From Limnobacter olei (GTDB taxonomy: Bacteria > Pseudomonadota > Gammaproteobacteria > Burkholderiales > Burkholderiaceae_B), in NCBI RefSeq assembly GCF_029087225.1, contig NZ_JARFJD010000007.1, forward strand, positions 124,001 to 188,000: a stretch of DNA of 64,000 bases. Reading direction: 5' to 3'. Positions 25,167 through 37,458 of the stretch are shown here, piece by piece. Numbering within the stretch: the stretch's first letter is position 1; each line of letters begins with the position of its first letter. Under the pieces are notes generated by a model, which saw only the letters and a list, made by a program, of their open reading frames with translations, was not told the origin of the DNA and made no database searches. A program made the position numbers and the translations under genes.

Positions 25167-26591
25167 TTACAAACCCAGCCGTTGACGGGCTGCAGCCGCG
25201 GCAGCCATGACCTGACCCGGGTTGGTGCCCCCTATGTGGTTGCGGGCCTGTAGCGAGCCTTCGAGTGTGAGTACCGCACACAATTCTTGATTCACCAAGT
25301 CGTCGCTGTAGCCCAACTCGGTCAATTTCAGGGCCTCTTGAAGTTGGGCCACGGTCAAAGCCTCCAGGCCACACTGCTGGGTATCGCAGTAGCGCACCGC
25401 GCGCGCAACTGCCTCGTGCGCATCGCGGAAGGGCATGCCGCGCTTGACCAAAGCATCAGCGAGGTCTGTGGCTGTCGCATAGCCTTCCAGTGTAGCCGCA
25501 CGCATATTGTCAGCCTTCACTTGAATGCCCTCAACCATTTCAGCAAAAATAGTGAGCGTGTCGACCACAGTATCAACGGTGTCGAAAAGGGGCTCTTTGT
25601 CTTCCTGGTTGTCTTTGTTATAGGCCAGTGGCTGGCCTTTCATCAAGGTCAGCAGGCCCATCAGGTGCCCGTAAACACGTCCTGTTTTGCCGCGCGCAAG
25701 TTCCGGCACATCCGGGTTTTTCTTCTGAGGCATGATGGACGAACCGGTGCAGAAACGATCGGGCAGATCGATGAATGCATAACGTTGGCTCATCCAGATA
25801 ATCAATTCTTCAGACAGGCGCGACACATGCATCATCAAGATGCTGCTGGCCGAGCAAAATTCAATTGCAAAATCACGGTCTGAAACGGAATCGAGACTGT
25901 TGCGAGTGGGGGCATCAAACTCCAGCAGTTCCGCTGTGCGATTGCGATTGATGGGGAATGTGGTACCCGCCAGTGCGGCAGCGCCCAAGGGCAGCCTGTT
26001 AATTCTCTTGCGGCAATCGTGCATGCGTTCCAGGTCGCGTTCAAACATTTCTGCATAAGCCAGCAAGTGGTGCCCGAAAGTAACGGGTTGTGCCACTTGC
26101 AAGTGGGTAAAGCCCGGCATGACGGTGTCGTGGTTCCGTTCAGCCACAGTGATTAGTGCTTTGATAAGCACCTTGAGCAATCCCTGAATGCGGTCTACCT
26201 CGTGGCGCAAAAACAGGCGAATGTCCGTGGCCACCTGGTCATTGCGAGAGCGGCCTGTGTGCAGACGTTTGCCAGCGTCACCTACCAATTCGGTAAGCCT
26301 GCGCTCTATGTTCAAGTGCACGTCTTCAAGATCCAGTTGCCATGTGAACTGACCCGCCTTGATTTCACTCAGAATTTGGGACATACCGTTTTGTATTGCC
26401 TGAAGGTCGGACGCTGCAATGACTCCAGCCTCAGCCAGCATGGTGGCATGTGCCAGTGAGCCCTGAATGTCGAACTCAGCCAGCCGTTTGTCAAAAAACA
26501 CGGATGCAGTGTAGCGCTTGACCAGCTCGGACATGGGTTCGTTGAATCGGGCTGACCATGCTTCCTGTTTTTTGGACCATTGGTTCGACAT
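25167..26591 (-). CDS. argH: Argininosuccinate lyase
   Basis: ArgH splits argininosuccinate into arginine and fumarate, the last step of arginine synthesis, as a cytoplasmic homotetramer. The 474-residue protein carries the superfamily signature [16 protein letters not shown], where the serine of SSIM is the catalytic acid, plus [13 protein letters not shown] and the [12 protein letters not shown] region. I start at ATG 26591 with AAAGGA 5-6 nt upstream. It is divergent from hemC and is followed two bases later by the TRAP permease genes, an unusual partner. Confidence 0.96.
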   Translation of the reverse strand: MSNQWSKKQEAWSARFNEPMSELVKRYTASVFFDKRLAEFDIQGSLAHATMLAEAGVIAASDLQAIQNGMSQILSEIKAGQFTWQLDLEDVHLNIERRLTELVGDAGKRLHTGRSRNDQVATDIRLFLRHEVDRIQGLLKVLIKALITVAERNHDTVMPGFTHLQVAQPVTFGHHLLAYAEMFERDLERMHDCRKRINRLPLGAAALAGTTFPINRNRTAELLEFDAPTRNSLDSVSDRDFAIEFCSASSILMMHVSRLSEELIIWMSQRYAFIDLPDRFCTGSSIMPQKKNPDVPELARGKTGRVYGHLMGLLTLMKGQPLAYNKDNQEDKEPLFDTVDTVVDTLTIFAEMVEGIQVKADNMRAATLEGYATATDLADALVKRGMPFRDAHEAVARAVRYCDTQQCGLEALTVAQLQEALKLTELGYSDDLVNQELCAVLTLEGSLQARNHIGGTNPGQVMAAAAAARQRLGL

Positions 26592-26625
26592 GGGGAATCC
26601 TTTATGCACTTTGGAACAGGGCCTA

Positions 26626-26631
26626 ATTATA
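26626..26631 (-). promoter_or_regulatory. -10 box of the argH promoter
   Basis: The minus strand reads TATAAT here, about 35 nt before the argH start codon. The -35 position is poor (GAAAGT at 17 nt). It is the only convincing promoter element in the argH-hemC gap. Confidence 0.5.
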
Positions 26632-26740
26632 AGGGGTTGCCGTGCTAGACTTTCATCATGAACGCCTTCTCACAGCCTTGCTGTGGGGAATTGATTGAAA
26701 TTTATCCACTGAATCGCGACTAGCTGTGTCGCCACACTGA

Positions 26741-27673
26741 ATGAAAATAAGAATTGCATCAAGGGAAAGCCGCTTGGCCATGTGGCAGGCTGAACATGTT
26801 CGAGACCTGTTACTGGCTTTGCCTGAGGTTTCTGGCGTTGAAATTGTGGGAATGACTACCAAGGGCGACCAGATTCTGGACCGCTCACTCGCAAAAATTG
26901 GCGGAAAAGGACTTTTCATCAAAGAACTGGAGCATGCCTTGCTTGAAGGGCGGGCCGATTTGGCCGTGCATTCTGGCAAAGACATTCCCATGGATCTGGA
27001 TCCTGAGTTTCAACTACTGGGCTTCATGACTCGCGAAGACCCACACGATGCATTTGTGTCCAACGACTATGCCAGCTTGTCTGATTTACCGGCAGGTGCT
27101 GTGGTTGGCAGCTCCAGCTTGCGCAGACAGGCACAAGTGTTGGCGCGTTATCCGCATTTGAAAGTTGAGCCTTTGCGCGGCAATCTGGATACTCGATTGG
27201 GCAAATTGGATTCAGGTCAGTATCAAGCCATAGTCTTGGCTGCTGCCGGTTTGAAACGCCTGGGTTTGCATTCAAGAATACGCAACGTGATTGAATCAAC
27301 CGACATGTTGCCCGCCGTCGGTCAGGGTGCTTTGGGCCTGGAAATTCGCGCCGGTGATTCAAAATTGGCCGAGTTGGTAAAGCCACTGATTGACCCGGTG
27401 TGTACCGCGTTGGTAAGCGCAGAACGTTCAGTGTCCAAAGCGCTCGGCGGCAGTTGCCAAGTGCCCATTGCTGGCTATGCAACCTTGAACGATGCACACA
27501 CTTTCACTTTGCGGGGCCTGGTGGCCAGCCCGGATGGCAAGACCGTGATCGAGAAAAGTGCGCAGGCAAGCCTGCAACACTGGGAAGCTGCCGCGGACCT
27601 GGTCATCGAAGGTTTGCTTCAAGAAGGTGCGCAGGCCTTGATTGAATCGGCTGTTCAACAATTTAAAGGATAA
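26741..27673 (+). CDS. hemC: Porphobilinogen deaminase (hydroxymethylbilane synthase)
   Basis: HemC joins four porphobilinogens into hydroxymethylbilane in haem synthesis. The 310-residue protein has the start [18 protein letters not shown], the substrate-binding KDIPMDL region, [10 protein letters not shown], and the dipyrromethane-cofactor loop [13 protein letters not shown] with Cys239. The length is normal. No clear Shine-Dalgarno precedes the ATG at 26741. A CACAG/CTGTG hairpin lies at 26671-26685 in its leader. The hemDX gene follows after 9 nt. Confidence 0.96.
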   Translation: MKIRIASRESRLAMWQAEHVRDLLLALPEVSGVEIVGMTTKGDQILDRSLAKIGGKGLFIKELEHALLEGRADLAVHSGKDIPMDLDPEFQLLGFMTREDPHDAFVSNDYASLSDLPAGAVVGSSSLRRQAQVLARYPHLKVEPLRGNLDTRLGKLDSGQYQAIVLAAAGLKRLGLHSRIRNVIESTDMLPAVGQGALGLEIRAGDSKLAELVKPLIDPVCTALVSAERSVSKALGGSCQVPIAGYATLNDAHTFTLRGLVASPDGKTVIEKSAQASLQHWEAAADLVIEGLLQEGAQALIESAVQQFKG

Positions 27674-27682
27674 CTCCCGGAC

Positions 27683-29656
27683 ATGACTCACACTTTGGTC
27701 GTTTGCAAACCCAAGTTGCCCGATCAGTATCTGACTCAGCGCGTTGATTTAAAGCGTCAGCTTGATCAAATGCATGCGGGCCATGTGATGTATTTTCCGG
27801 TGTTTGAATTGGTACCAGATTTGGCGACCATATTGACCATTCGGCAATGGCTTGATGCTGTTACCGAAAAACCCAACCATTTAATCGTTTTTGTAAGTCC
27901 TTCGGTTCTCGAAATTGCAGTGACCAACCTGGGGCAATGGCCTGCCCATGTTTACTGCGGAGTAATGGGGCGGCAAAGCGCCAAGTTGGCCATGGACTTG
28001 GGTATTCCCAAAGACAAAATTATCGCCCCCACTGGCGAAAACGACCTTGAAACCGAGGATTCCGACGGGCTGGCCCGCTTGCTGGCCACACATTTTGAAG
28101 CGGGTAGCTGCCGGGTAATGGTATGCAAAGGCCCCAGAGGCCGTATTGGATTTCCCAAGAAGCTTGAGGAAATGCAACACGATGTGACCGTACTTGAGTG
28201 TTATGACCGCAAGGTGATTGAGCAAAGCAATGCGCAGTGCGAGGCACTGTTTGCCCGAGCGGCTGAGGCGGTGCTCTGGATTACCAGCAGCGAAACCATA
28301 GAGGCGCTTGATTCGCAGTTGGCACGCAAATCGGAATTTCAACTCAAGGTGTTGAAAGAAACCGCCACCGTATTGACCACACACCCCCGCATTACGGTCA
28401 AATGCAGGGAATTGGGATATGCCCATGTTGTCCAGATAGCAACAGGGATACAATCGGTGAATTCATGGCTGAAATCCAACAAGAAAAGCATGGAAAACAA
28501 CAATCAAACCAACTCTGCCACGCCTGCTGTCAACCCGCAACCGGTTGTCACCTCCCAATCCAGACCGGCTTCTGCCAGCGCTTCCCAGCCCAATGGGCAG
28601 TGGTTGGGCAAAGCTGCATTTTTCATCTCGGTGCTCAGCTTTGTACTCATTTTGCTGATTGCGTTTGCCGGGAAAAACCAGATTGAAAAAACACGCATGG
28701 CCTTTGGCGAGCGGATTCAGAAAGAGTCGACCACACTTGATTTGGTGAAAGAAGAAATCAGCAAATCGAGCGATCTGGCGAAAGACCTGAAAACCCGTTT
28801 TGACCTGTTGGAGCTTGCCCAGAAAGAGGAGGCCAGCCAACGCGCCAGTCTTGAGGAGGTTTATAACAGCCTGTTGGCCAGCCGAACGGAAGTGTCGCTT
28901 AGCGAAGTAGAGCAGTTGATATCAATTGCCAAACGCCAGTTGTATTTGTTGGGCAATGTAAAGGGAGCGTCTATTGCCCTGTCCCAGGCCATCGACCTGC
29001 TGGAGGGCACAGAGAAACCTTCTTTGTTGAATTTGCGCACCGCGTTGGAAAAAGACTTGACCGAAATCAAGGCCCTGCCTAGCGACGATTTGCTGAGGCT
29101 GGCGATTTCTCTTGATTCGGTGGTTAACTCTGTTGAAAGTTTGCCCATGCTGTCAAGCGCGCAGGCCACCACTGATCAAACATTGGCGCAGTTGACCGAA
29201 GAAGAAGCATCTGAGGTAGTAGCCGACACCCAAGCGCCAGCAGCCAACGAACAAGCGCAAGGGTTTGAGAAAGCCTGGGCTTCCATTAAAAAAGTGGCTC
29301 AAACAGTTTGGTACGACATCAAATCATTGATCGAAGTCACCAAAGTAGACAGCCCTGAAGTGCTCATGTTGTCCAGTCGTCAAGAAACTGATTTGCGCAA
29401 TACACTGCGTTTGTCCTTGTTGAATGCACGAATTTCGCTCTTGTCGCGTCAGGCCACTTTGCTGAAATCTGATCTTGAGCGATCAGGCAATTTGTTGAAT
29501 ACCTACTTTGACAGTAAATCCATCCAAGTGCAGCGCGCTCAAACTGTACTGGCTGAAATTGGCGAAGTTCAACTTGATTTGGTGTTGCCAGAATTGCAGG
29601 CTACCTCTGCCGCGCTGAGGCTGGCCGTTGCCGGGCAGCAGGGGGAGCGCCAATGA
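27683..29656 (+). CDS. hemDX: Uroporphyrinogen-III synthase fused to HemX
   Basis: A 657-residue fusion. Residues 1 to ~265 are HemD, which closes hydroxymethylbilane to uroporphyrinogen III; FVSPSVLEIA and the second-lobe WITSSETIEALDSQL fit. After a Ser/Pro/Gln-rich linker there is one membrane helix (AAFFISVLSFVLILLIAFAG, ~residues 311-331), then a periplasmic HemX domain with coiled-coil character (KEEISKSSDLAKDLKTRFD) and VEQLISIAKRQLYLLGNV, typical of HemX. HemX function is uncertain. The fusion is known in betaproteobacteria. The reading frame is intact across the junction. It overlaps hemY by 4 nt. Confidence 0.93.
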   Translation: MTHTLVVCKPKLPDQYLTQRVDLKRQLDQMHAGHVMYFPVFELVPDLATILTIRQWLDAVTEKPNHLIVFVSPSVLEIAVTNLGQWPAHVYCGVMGRQSAKLAMDLGIPKDKIIAPTGENDLETEDSDGLARLLATHFEAGSCRVMVCKGPRGRIGFPKKLEEMQHDVTVLECYDRKVIEQSNAQCEALFARAAEAVLWITSSETIEALDSQLARKSEFQLKVLKETATVLTTHPRITVKCRELGYAHVVQIATGIQSVNSWLKSNKKSMENNNQTNSATPAVNPQPVVTSQSRPASASASQPNGQWLGKAAFFISVLSFVLILLIAFAGKNQIEKTRMAFGERIQKESTTLDLVKEEISKSSDLAKDLKTRFDLLELAQKEEASQRASLEEVYNSLLASRTEVSLSEVEQLISIAKRQLYLLGNVKGASIALSQAIDLLEGTEKPSLLNLRTALEKDLTEIKALPSDDLLRLAISLDSVVNSVESLPMLSSAQATTDQTLAQLTEEEASEVVADTQAPAANEQAQGFEKAWASIKKVAQTVWYDIKSLIEVTKVDSPEVLMLSSRQETDLRNTLRLSLLNARISLLSRQATLLKSDLERSGNLLNTYFDSKSIQVQRAQTVLAEIGEVQLDLVLPELQATSAALRLAVAGQQGERQ

Positions 29657-30843
29657 AGCAGCTGCTTGGTTTGTTGCTGGTTGTCGTGGTGGCCGTGGCG
29701 GTCACTTTGATGGCTCAGGGCAATGCTTCCAAAGTATTGATCTTTTTCGGTCAGTACCGAATCGACATGTCGCTTAACTTTGCGGTAGTGGCAATTTTGC
29801 TGCTGTTTCTGGTGTTTTACGTCATGATGCGCGCTTGGCGTGCATCCAGCCAGCTCCCCGGAAAATTCAAAGAGTATTGGATGAACCGCAAGCAAAACGC
29901 CTTGTTACAAGCCAATACACAGGGTTTAATCGCCTTGATTACTGGCGATGAGCAAGGCGCCCAAAAAGCGTTGAACCAAGCCAGTAAAACCGGGATTGAA
30001 ACGGATTTGAGTTACTTGATTCGCGCCATGTCAGCCATTCAGGCTGACCGCTACGATGTGGCCGAGGAAATCCTGAATCAGGAAAAAGCCAAGGTGGGCG
30101 AGCACTCGCACGCCTTGGTTGTATTGCGTGGAAAGGTGGCTTTGTCCAAGCAAGACTTTTCGGGTGCTTTGAGCATGCTGGAAGCCATGGACCCCTTGGC
30201 TGCAAAATTACCCCAGGTTCAGCGATTGCGCATGCTGGCCTTGATGGGTCTGGCCCGTTGGCAAGATGCTTTGGTTCAATACCGCGCCTGTGTCGCCGTA
30301 TCGGCGCTCACCAACGGTGAGAAAAATGAAGCCTTGATGCGCATTTATGCTGGTCTGGGAGAAAGTGCAGGCCAAGACGCTTCAAAAATGAAAGAGGTGT
30401 TGTCCAATGCAAAACCTGCTGAGCTTGAGAACGTGGGTGTATTGCGCACGCTAGCCACTGGTTTGCAGAGGGCTGGATTGGTTACTGCGGCCCGCACGCT
30501 GCTTGAAATGGCTTTGAACAAAAATTACAACAGGGATTTATTGCCGATTTATCACCAGGTTGCTGTTCTGGAGCCACGGGAGGCATTGCCCAATGTAGAG
30601 CGTTTGCTGGCCCACCAGCCTGCCGATTTGCGTTTGCTGGAGTTGGCCGCTGATGTGTGCGAGCGCGAACAACTGTGGGGTAAGGCGATTTCCAGGTTTG
30701 AAGCGGTGTATGCCAAACAGCCTTCCGCACATGTGGCGGGCAAGCTGGAACGATTGTATGAGGCAGCCAACCAGGGTGAACGTGCCAAAACCTGGCGAGA
30801 GAAATTGAACAATCATCTTCAGAACGACCGGCAGCTTGCTTAA
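29653..30843 (+). CDS. hemY: HemY membrane protein with TPR-like repeats
   Basis: A 396-residue protein of the proteobacterial HemY family (not protoporphyrinogen oxidase). Two N-terminal membrane helices (LLVVVVAVAVTLMAQG and FAVVAILLLFLVFYVMM) form the HemY_N domain. They are followed by ~300 residues of helical tetratricopeptide-like repeats. It is always linked to hemC/D/X, and a role in assembling or stabilising haem-pathway enzymes at the membrane has been proposed, not proven in general. The ATGA overlap with hemDX shows tight coupling. Confidence 0.93.
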   Translation: MKQLLGLLLVVVVAVAVTLMAQGNASKVLIFFGQYRIDMSLNFAVVAILLLFLVFYVMMRAWRASSQLPGKFKEYWMNRKQNALLQANTQGLIALITGDEQGAQKALNQASKTGIETDLSYLIRAMSAIQADRYDVAEEILNQEKAKVGEHSHALVVLRGKVALSKQDFSGALSMLEAMDPLAAKLPQVQRLRMLALMGLARWQDALVQYRACVAVSALTNGEKNEALMRIYAGLGESAGQDASKMKEVLSNAKPAELENVGVLRTLATGLQRAGLVTAARTLLEMALNKNYNRDLLPIYHQVAVLEPREALPNVERLLAHQPADLRLLELAADVCEREQLWGKAISRFEAVYAKQPSAHVAGKLERLYEAANQGERAKTWREKLNNHLQNDRQLA

Positions 30844-30894
30844 AGCATTATTGGTTACAATACGACCAAATTTTATTTTTGAGGATTAATCAGC

Positions 30895-31422
30895 ATGGGC
30901 TACGAAAGCATTTCCCCCGGTAAAGACCTACCCAATGATGTGAACGTGATTATCGAGATCGCCGCGAACTCGGATCCTGTGAAGTACGAAATTGACAAGG
31001 AAAGTGGTGCTTTGTTTGTAGACCGTTTTGTGGGTACATCCATGCAGTACCCTTGCAACTACGGTTACATTCCACAAACTCTGGCAGCCGATGGCGACCC
31101 CGTGGACGTATTGGTCATGACCCCATACCCATTGCAGCCTGGTTGCGTGGTGCGTGTACGCCCAATCGGCATGTTGAAAATGACCGATGAATCGGGCGGT
31201 GATGCGAAGTTGCTGGGCGTTCCTGTAGAAAAGCTGTTGCCGCAGTACAAACACTATCAAAGCATTTCCGATGTACCTCAAGAATTTCTGGCGCGCATTC
31301 AGCACTTCTTTGAACACTACAAAGACCTTGAAAAAGGCAAGTGGGTAAAAATCGAAGGTTGGGGTGACATGACAGACGTCGAAAAAGAAATTCGTGACGG
31401 CGTGGCCAACTACAAAGGCTAA
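30895..31422 (+). CDS. ppa: Inorganic pyrophosphatase
   Basis: A 175-residue family I soluble pyrophosphatase that hydrolyses PPi to drive biosynthesis. The signature DGDPVDVLVM holds the metal-binding Asp66, Asp68 and Asp71; the N-terminal KYEIDKESGALFVDR and the C-terminal WVKIEGWGD are conserved. ATG 30895 follows GAGGA with ~8 nt spacing. A TACAAT at 30856-30861 is a likely -10 box, though its -35 lies too close (TTGCTT, 14 nt). It is followed by a terminator shared with the convergent gene. Confidence 0.96.
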   Translation: MGYESISPGKDLPNDVNVIIEIAANSDPVKYEIDKESGALFVDRFVGTSMQYPCNYGYIPQTLAADGDPVDVLVMTPYPLQPGCVVRVRPIGMLKMTDESGGDAKLLGVPVEKLLPQYKHYQSISDVPQEFLARIQHFFEHYKDLEKGKWVKIEGWGDMTDVEKEIRDGVANYKG

Positions 31423-31444
31423 GATTGTTGCTTTAACCGCACTG

Positions 31445-31474
31445 AAAAGCCAGCCTTCGCGTTGGCTTTTTTTT
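31445..31474 (+). terminator. Terminator of ppa
   Basis: Arms AAAAGCCA and TGGCTTTT with a short loop, followed by TTTTTTTT. The T-run overlaps the stop codon of the convergent FemAB-like gene. On the minus strand the upstream A-run would supply a T tract as well, so it may work both ways. Confidence 0.85.
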
Positions 31475-32690
31475 ATAGCTGTCCTGAACCGCTTTCCCGA
31501 AAAGCAGTGTGTTCATTTAACTCAACTGCATACGAGTCCAGGTGCGCTTTTTCCCGACGCAGAAAGTTTTCAATTGGTAACTTGAACCCGTTGTCGTGCA
31601 CGTAGTGTGCACTCACCATGGTTTGCGGGTTCAGGCCACGCGCCATTTTGTGTTCACCTTGCGCGCCGCCTTCAAACCACTCTATGCCTTGCTCAATCGC
31701 AAAATCAATTGCCTGGTAATAACACAATTCAAAATGCAGGCAGGGCAGGTTTTCAATAGAGCCCCAATAGCGGCCATACAAACGTTCCTCGCTGTACAGA
31801 AAAAACGAGCTGGCCACAGGCTGACCATGCAGGCTGGCCTGAATGATCAATATCTGCTCACCCATGGTTGTACAAATTTGCCTGAAAAATTCAAGATTTA
31901 AATAAGGGCTGGAAAAGTGCTCCATGTAAGTGCGGGAATAGCACTGATAGAAAAATTCCAGTTCAGCTTCGCTGATTCGAGACCCATGAATGCGTTGAAT
32001 TTCCAAACCATCCACATGTGCTTTTCGACGTTCGGCGCGAATATTTTTTCGCTTTTTCTGGTTCAGGCTTTCCAAAAACTCATCGAAATCATCAAATTGT
32101 TTGCCCGTGGCCGGGTTTTGGTTTTTCCAGTGAAATTGCACCACATACCGGCTACTGTTGTTCAGGCTGGTTGCATCACTTAATAACAGTTGTTGATCTT
32201 GTCGGGTTAAAAACAAAGCATGCAGGGTTGAAATTTGTACACCCAGCAGTTCAGTGTTCTCGGCAGCCTGCCAGGTCAGTTGTGCAAGTCCTTGAGCCAA
32301 TGCTTTGCCAGCCTCGGGTGTGGCGTGGAGCACTTTGGGTGCCAACACCGGGGTAAAAGGGATGGCACACAGCAGCTTGGGGTAATAACGCTGCCCGCTG
32401 CGCTCGTAAGCCTGAGCCCAGGCCCAGTCAAAAACATACTCGCCATAGGAATGCGATTTCAAATACAAGGGCATGGCTGCCAGAAGCTCGCCAGTGTCCC
32501 CATGGATGGCCAAATGCAGCGGCCCCCAACCGGTTTCGGCTGTTGCACTGCCGCTCGCCTCTAAGGCCAGCAGGTATTCATGACGAAGAGCAGGGTGAAG
32601 CACACCACCATTGCATTTGCACACAAGTGAATTCCATTCAGCTTGTGCGATCTCGCCAATGGATTGGCAAATCTGCATGCGATAATTCAT
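31473..32690 (-). CDS. FemAB-like acyltransferase (COG3146 type)
   Basis: A 405-residue protein with the tandem GNAT fold of FemAB-like proteins (PF04339 as I recall it). The signatures AETGWGPLHLA, FDWAWAQAYERSGQRYYPKLLCAIPFTPV near the middle of the N-half, KRKNIRAERRK, and FEGGAQGEHKMARGLNP near the C-terminus are characteristic. Relatives annotated as peptidoglycan-type N-acyltransferases have no proven substrate in Gram-negatives. It has no signal peptide, so it is cytoplasmic. It is divergent from nadE with only 29 bp between start codons, so promoter elements must run into the coding sequence. Confidence 0.87.
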   Translation of the reverse strand: MNYRMQICQSIGEIAQAEWNSLVCKCNGGVLHPALRHEYLLALEASGSATAETGWGPLHLAIHGDTGELLAAMPLYLKSHSYGEYVFDWAWAQAYERSGQRYYPKLLCAIPFTPVLAPKVLHATPEAGKALAQGLAQLTWQAAENTELLGVQISTLHALFLTRQDQQLLLSDATSLNNSSRYVVQFHWKNQNPATGKQFDDFDEFLESLNQKKRKNIRAERRKAHVDGLEIQRIHGSRISEAELEFFYQCYSRTYMEHFSSPYLNLEFFRQICTTMGEQILIIQASLHGQPVASSFFLYSEERLYGRYWGSIENLPCLHFELCYYQAIDFAIEQGIEWFEGGAQGEHKMARGLNPQTMVSAHYVHDNGFKLPIENFLRREKAHLDSYAVELNEHTAFRESGSGQL

Positions 32691-32719
32691 AAAGGCGACA
32701 ACTACTATGCAGGTACCCA

Positions 32720-34710
<1,991 letters not shown>

Positions 34711-34712
34711 AC

Positions 34713-34746
34713 AAAAAAGCCCAGGTTCTTCACTTGGGCTTTTTTT
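34713..34746. terminator. Terminator between glnB and the convergent hydrolase gene
   Basis: Arms AAAAAAGCCCA and TGGGCTTTTTT form an 11-bp stem with an 11-nt loop. The A- and T-runs make it able to work on both strands. Confidence 0.88.
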
Positions 34747-34769
34747 ACAGCGCTTGGTTTAGCGGATTG

Positions 34770-35690
34770 TTAACCCAAATGGCTGTGAATGATTTCCGCA
34801 AAGGTGGGTGCCAAGGGTTCTGGCAAATCATGGCCCAACCCTTTGATCAAATGGAGTCTTGAATTGGGCACCAGTCTGGCGATTCGTTCAGAACATGCCT
34901 TTTTCAACAATGGATCATCCAGCCCATGGATCACGCAAGTGGGTACTTTGATTTCCCGTGTGTAATCTTCGATCGAACCTGTGGCCACTACGCAGTGGGT
35001 TTGCCGCAGCACACCTGCCGGTTTGTAGGCTCGGTTGTACGATTTGCGGGCACGCTCCCTCAATTTCAATGGGTCGGGCGGGTAGCCGGGGCTTCCAATG
35101 GCAATAAAAACCCGTTCCACATGCGCCACCACATCGTCAATTTTCTGGCTTTTGGGTTTTTTCAGGAACATGTTGTGCAACACATTCGGTGTGGGCATCG
35201 GCAACTTTGGGTTGTTGGTACTCGACATCAAGGTGACCAGCTTTCCTATTTTCTCGGGAGCCTTTGCCGCCACGATTTGCGAAATCATGCCGCCCATCGA
35301 AATACCGAGCAGGTGAGGGCGCTTTAATTCAAGTGCATCAATCAGACCAATTGCATCGTTGGCCATGGTATCCAGCTTGTAATTGGTGGGTGTTTGCATG
35401 CCCAGCTTGTTGCGAATGAATGTGGCTGGTACGTTCACTTTCATGCTGGTCGGGTGTTGATCAGTTAAGCCAATGTCGCGGTTGTCAAACCGAACCAGTC
35501 GATAGCCTCGCTGCAACAAAGGTGAGCAAAACTCATCGTTCCACATGGTGAGTTGGCAGCCAAGGCCCGCCACCATGAAAATAGTCTCGCCATCGGCAGG
35601 GCCGGCACTTTCCCAGGCCATATTCAGCCCAGTAATGCTGGATTTGGCAAAACCTTGTTGCCATTCAATGGGGTTGCTCGCAGCTTTCAT
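34770..35690 (-). CDS. Alpha/beta-fold hydrolase
   Basis: A 306-residue alpha/beta hydrolase. The oxyanion region FMVAGLGCQLTMWND replaces the usual HG start, followed by RGYRLVRFDNRDIGLTD. The nucleophile elbow is GISMGGM, the acid lies in HGLDDPL, and the histidine in GLGHDLPEPL. The lid region is long and rich in Lys, Pro and Asn. The start is ATG 35690 with GGAG about 9 nt upstream; the frame is open further 5' but antisense-like. It is the last gene of trxB-smr-hydrolase, 26 bp after smr. The substrate is unknown. Confidence 0.88.
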   Translation of the reverse strand: MKAASNPIEWQQGFAKSSITGLNMAWESAGPADGETIFMVAGLGCQLTMWNDEFCSPLLQRGYRLVRFDNRDIGLTDQHPTSMKVNVPATFIRNKLGMQTPTNYKLDTMANDAIGLIDALELKRPHLLGISMGGMISQIVAAKAPEKIGKLVTLMSSTNNPKLPMPTPNVLHNMFLKKPKSQKIDDVVAHVERVFIAIGSPGYPPDPLKLRERARKSYNRAYKPAGVLRQTHCVVATGSIEDYTREIKVPTCVIHGLDDPLLKKACSERIARLVPNSRLHLIKGLGHDLPEPLAPTFAEIIHSHLG

Positions 35691-35716
35691 CTGTGCTGTC
35701 TCCGTGGTGTGTCTTG

Positions 35717-36340
35717 TTATTGTCGGGCTTTGAGTATCACCAGCAGGGCGCCTGCGCCACCGTCTCGGGGTGGGGCTTGGCAAAAAGCAAGCACTTCGTC
35801 TTTTTGCACCAGCCAGCGTTTTACTTTTTCTTTCAGCACGGGTTCTTTGCCAATCGAACCCAAGCCCTTGCCGTGAATGATTCTGACACAACGAATGTCA
35901 TGTTTTACGCTAGATCGCAAAAATTCACCCACGGCAGTACGTGCTTCATCCGAGCGCAGTCCATGCAAATCAATTTGGGCCTGAATAACCCATTGCCCTT
36001 TGCGCAGTTTCTTCAGGGCTTCTACGCCAACGCCATTGCGGCGATAGGACAGTTTGTCGTCGGTTTCCAGAAACCGCTCAACATCCATTTCATCGGAAAT
36101 GCTTTCCCACAGCACAGCTTCATCATCAAGCTCGCGCTGCCGGGCAATCGGGGCTGGTTTTTCCAGTTCGTGAATTTTCAGATTGGTGTTGGGCAGCGGG
36201 GTGACATCGCGAACCAGTTTCTTAAACAGGTTCGCCTCATCCTGCAGCTTTTTGAGTTCAGCCGCTTTGATTTTCTCCTGGCGTTCAGCCTCCAGGCGCT
36301 GCTCTTTGAGCGAGCGCCTGACGCCTTCAAGATCTGCCAT
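35717..36340 (-). CDS. Smr-domain protein
   Basis: A 207-residue protein with a charged, probably coiled-coil N-terminus (SLKEQRLEAERQEKIKAAEL) and a C-terminal Smr domain. The Smr marks are IDLHGLRSDEAR and IIHGKGLGSIG. Free-standing Smr proteins have nuclease activity; E. coli SmrB cleaves mRNA at collided ribosomes, and the DLHG and HGKG motifs here are like those in SmrA/SmrB. I start at ATG 36340. It follows trxB by 44 nt. Confidence 0.9.
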   Translation of the reverse strand: MADLEGVRRSLKEQRLEAERQEKIKAAELKKLQDEANLFKKLVRDVTPLPNTNLKIHELEKPAPIARQRELDDEAVLWESISDEMDVERFLETDDKLSYRRNGVGVEALKKLRKGQWVIQAQIDLHGLRSDEARTAVGEFLRSSVKHDIRCVRIIHGKGLGSIGKEPVLKEKVKRWLVQKDEVLAFCQAPPRDGGAGALLVILKARQ

Positions 36341-36384
36341 GGAGGTCAGCTTTTTCAATGCAGTATTTCTTAAAGGGGCTCTTG

Positions 36385-37368
<984 letters not shown>

Positions 37369-37458
37369 TCAAATGGTGTCTGCTCGAGATATTTCTCTCG
37401 AACTTTGTCAGAATACAGACTTCAATTATATGCTGCATTGCGGGCTACTCTTAATACA

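Noticed and set aside
26658-26723. A 21-codon frame upstream of hemC (ATG 26658 to TAG 26723), with a CACAG/CTGTG hairpin in it
   Set aside because: It has no Shine-Dalgarno, no runs of regulatory codons and no classical attenuator (no T-run), so I do not claim an upstream peptide.
35691-35891. Longer N-terminus of the alpha/beta hydrolase, from 35891
   Set aside because: It would overlap the upstream smr gene over its whole extension and is rich in Arg, Pro and Ser with no homology; ATG 35690 has GGAG and gives the normal start.
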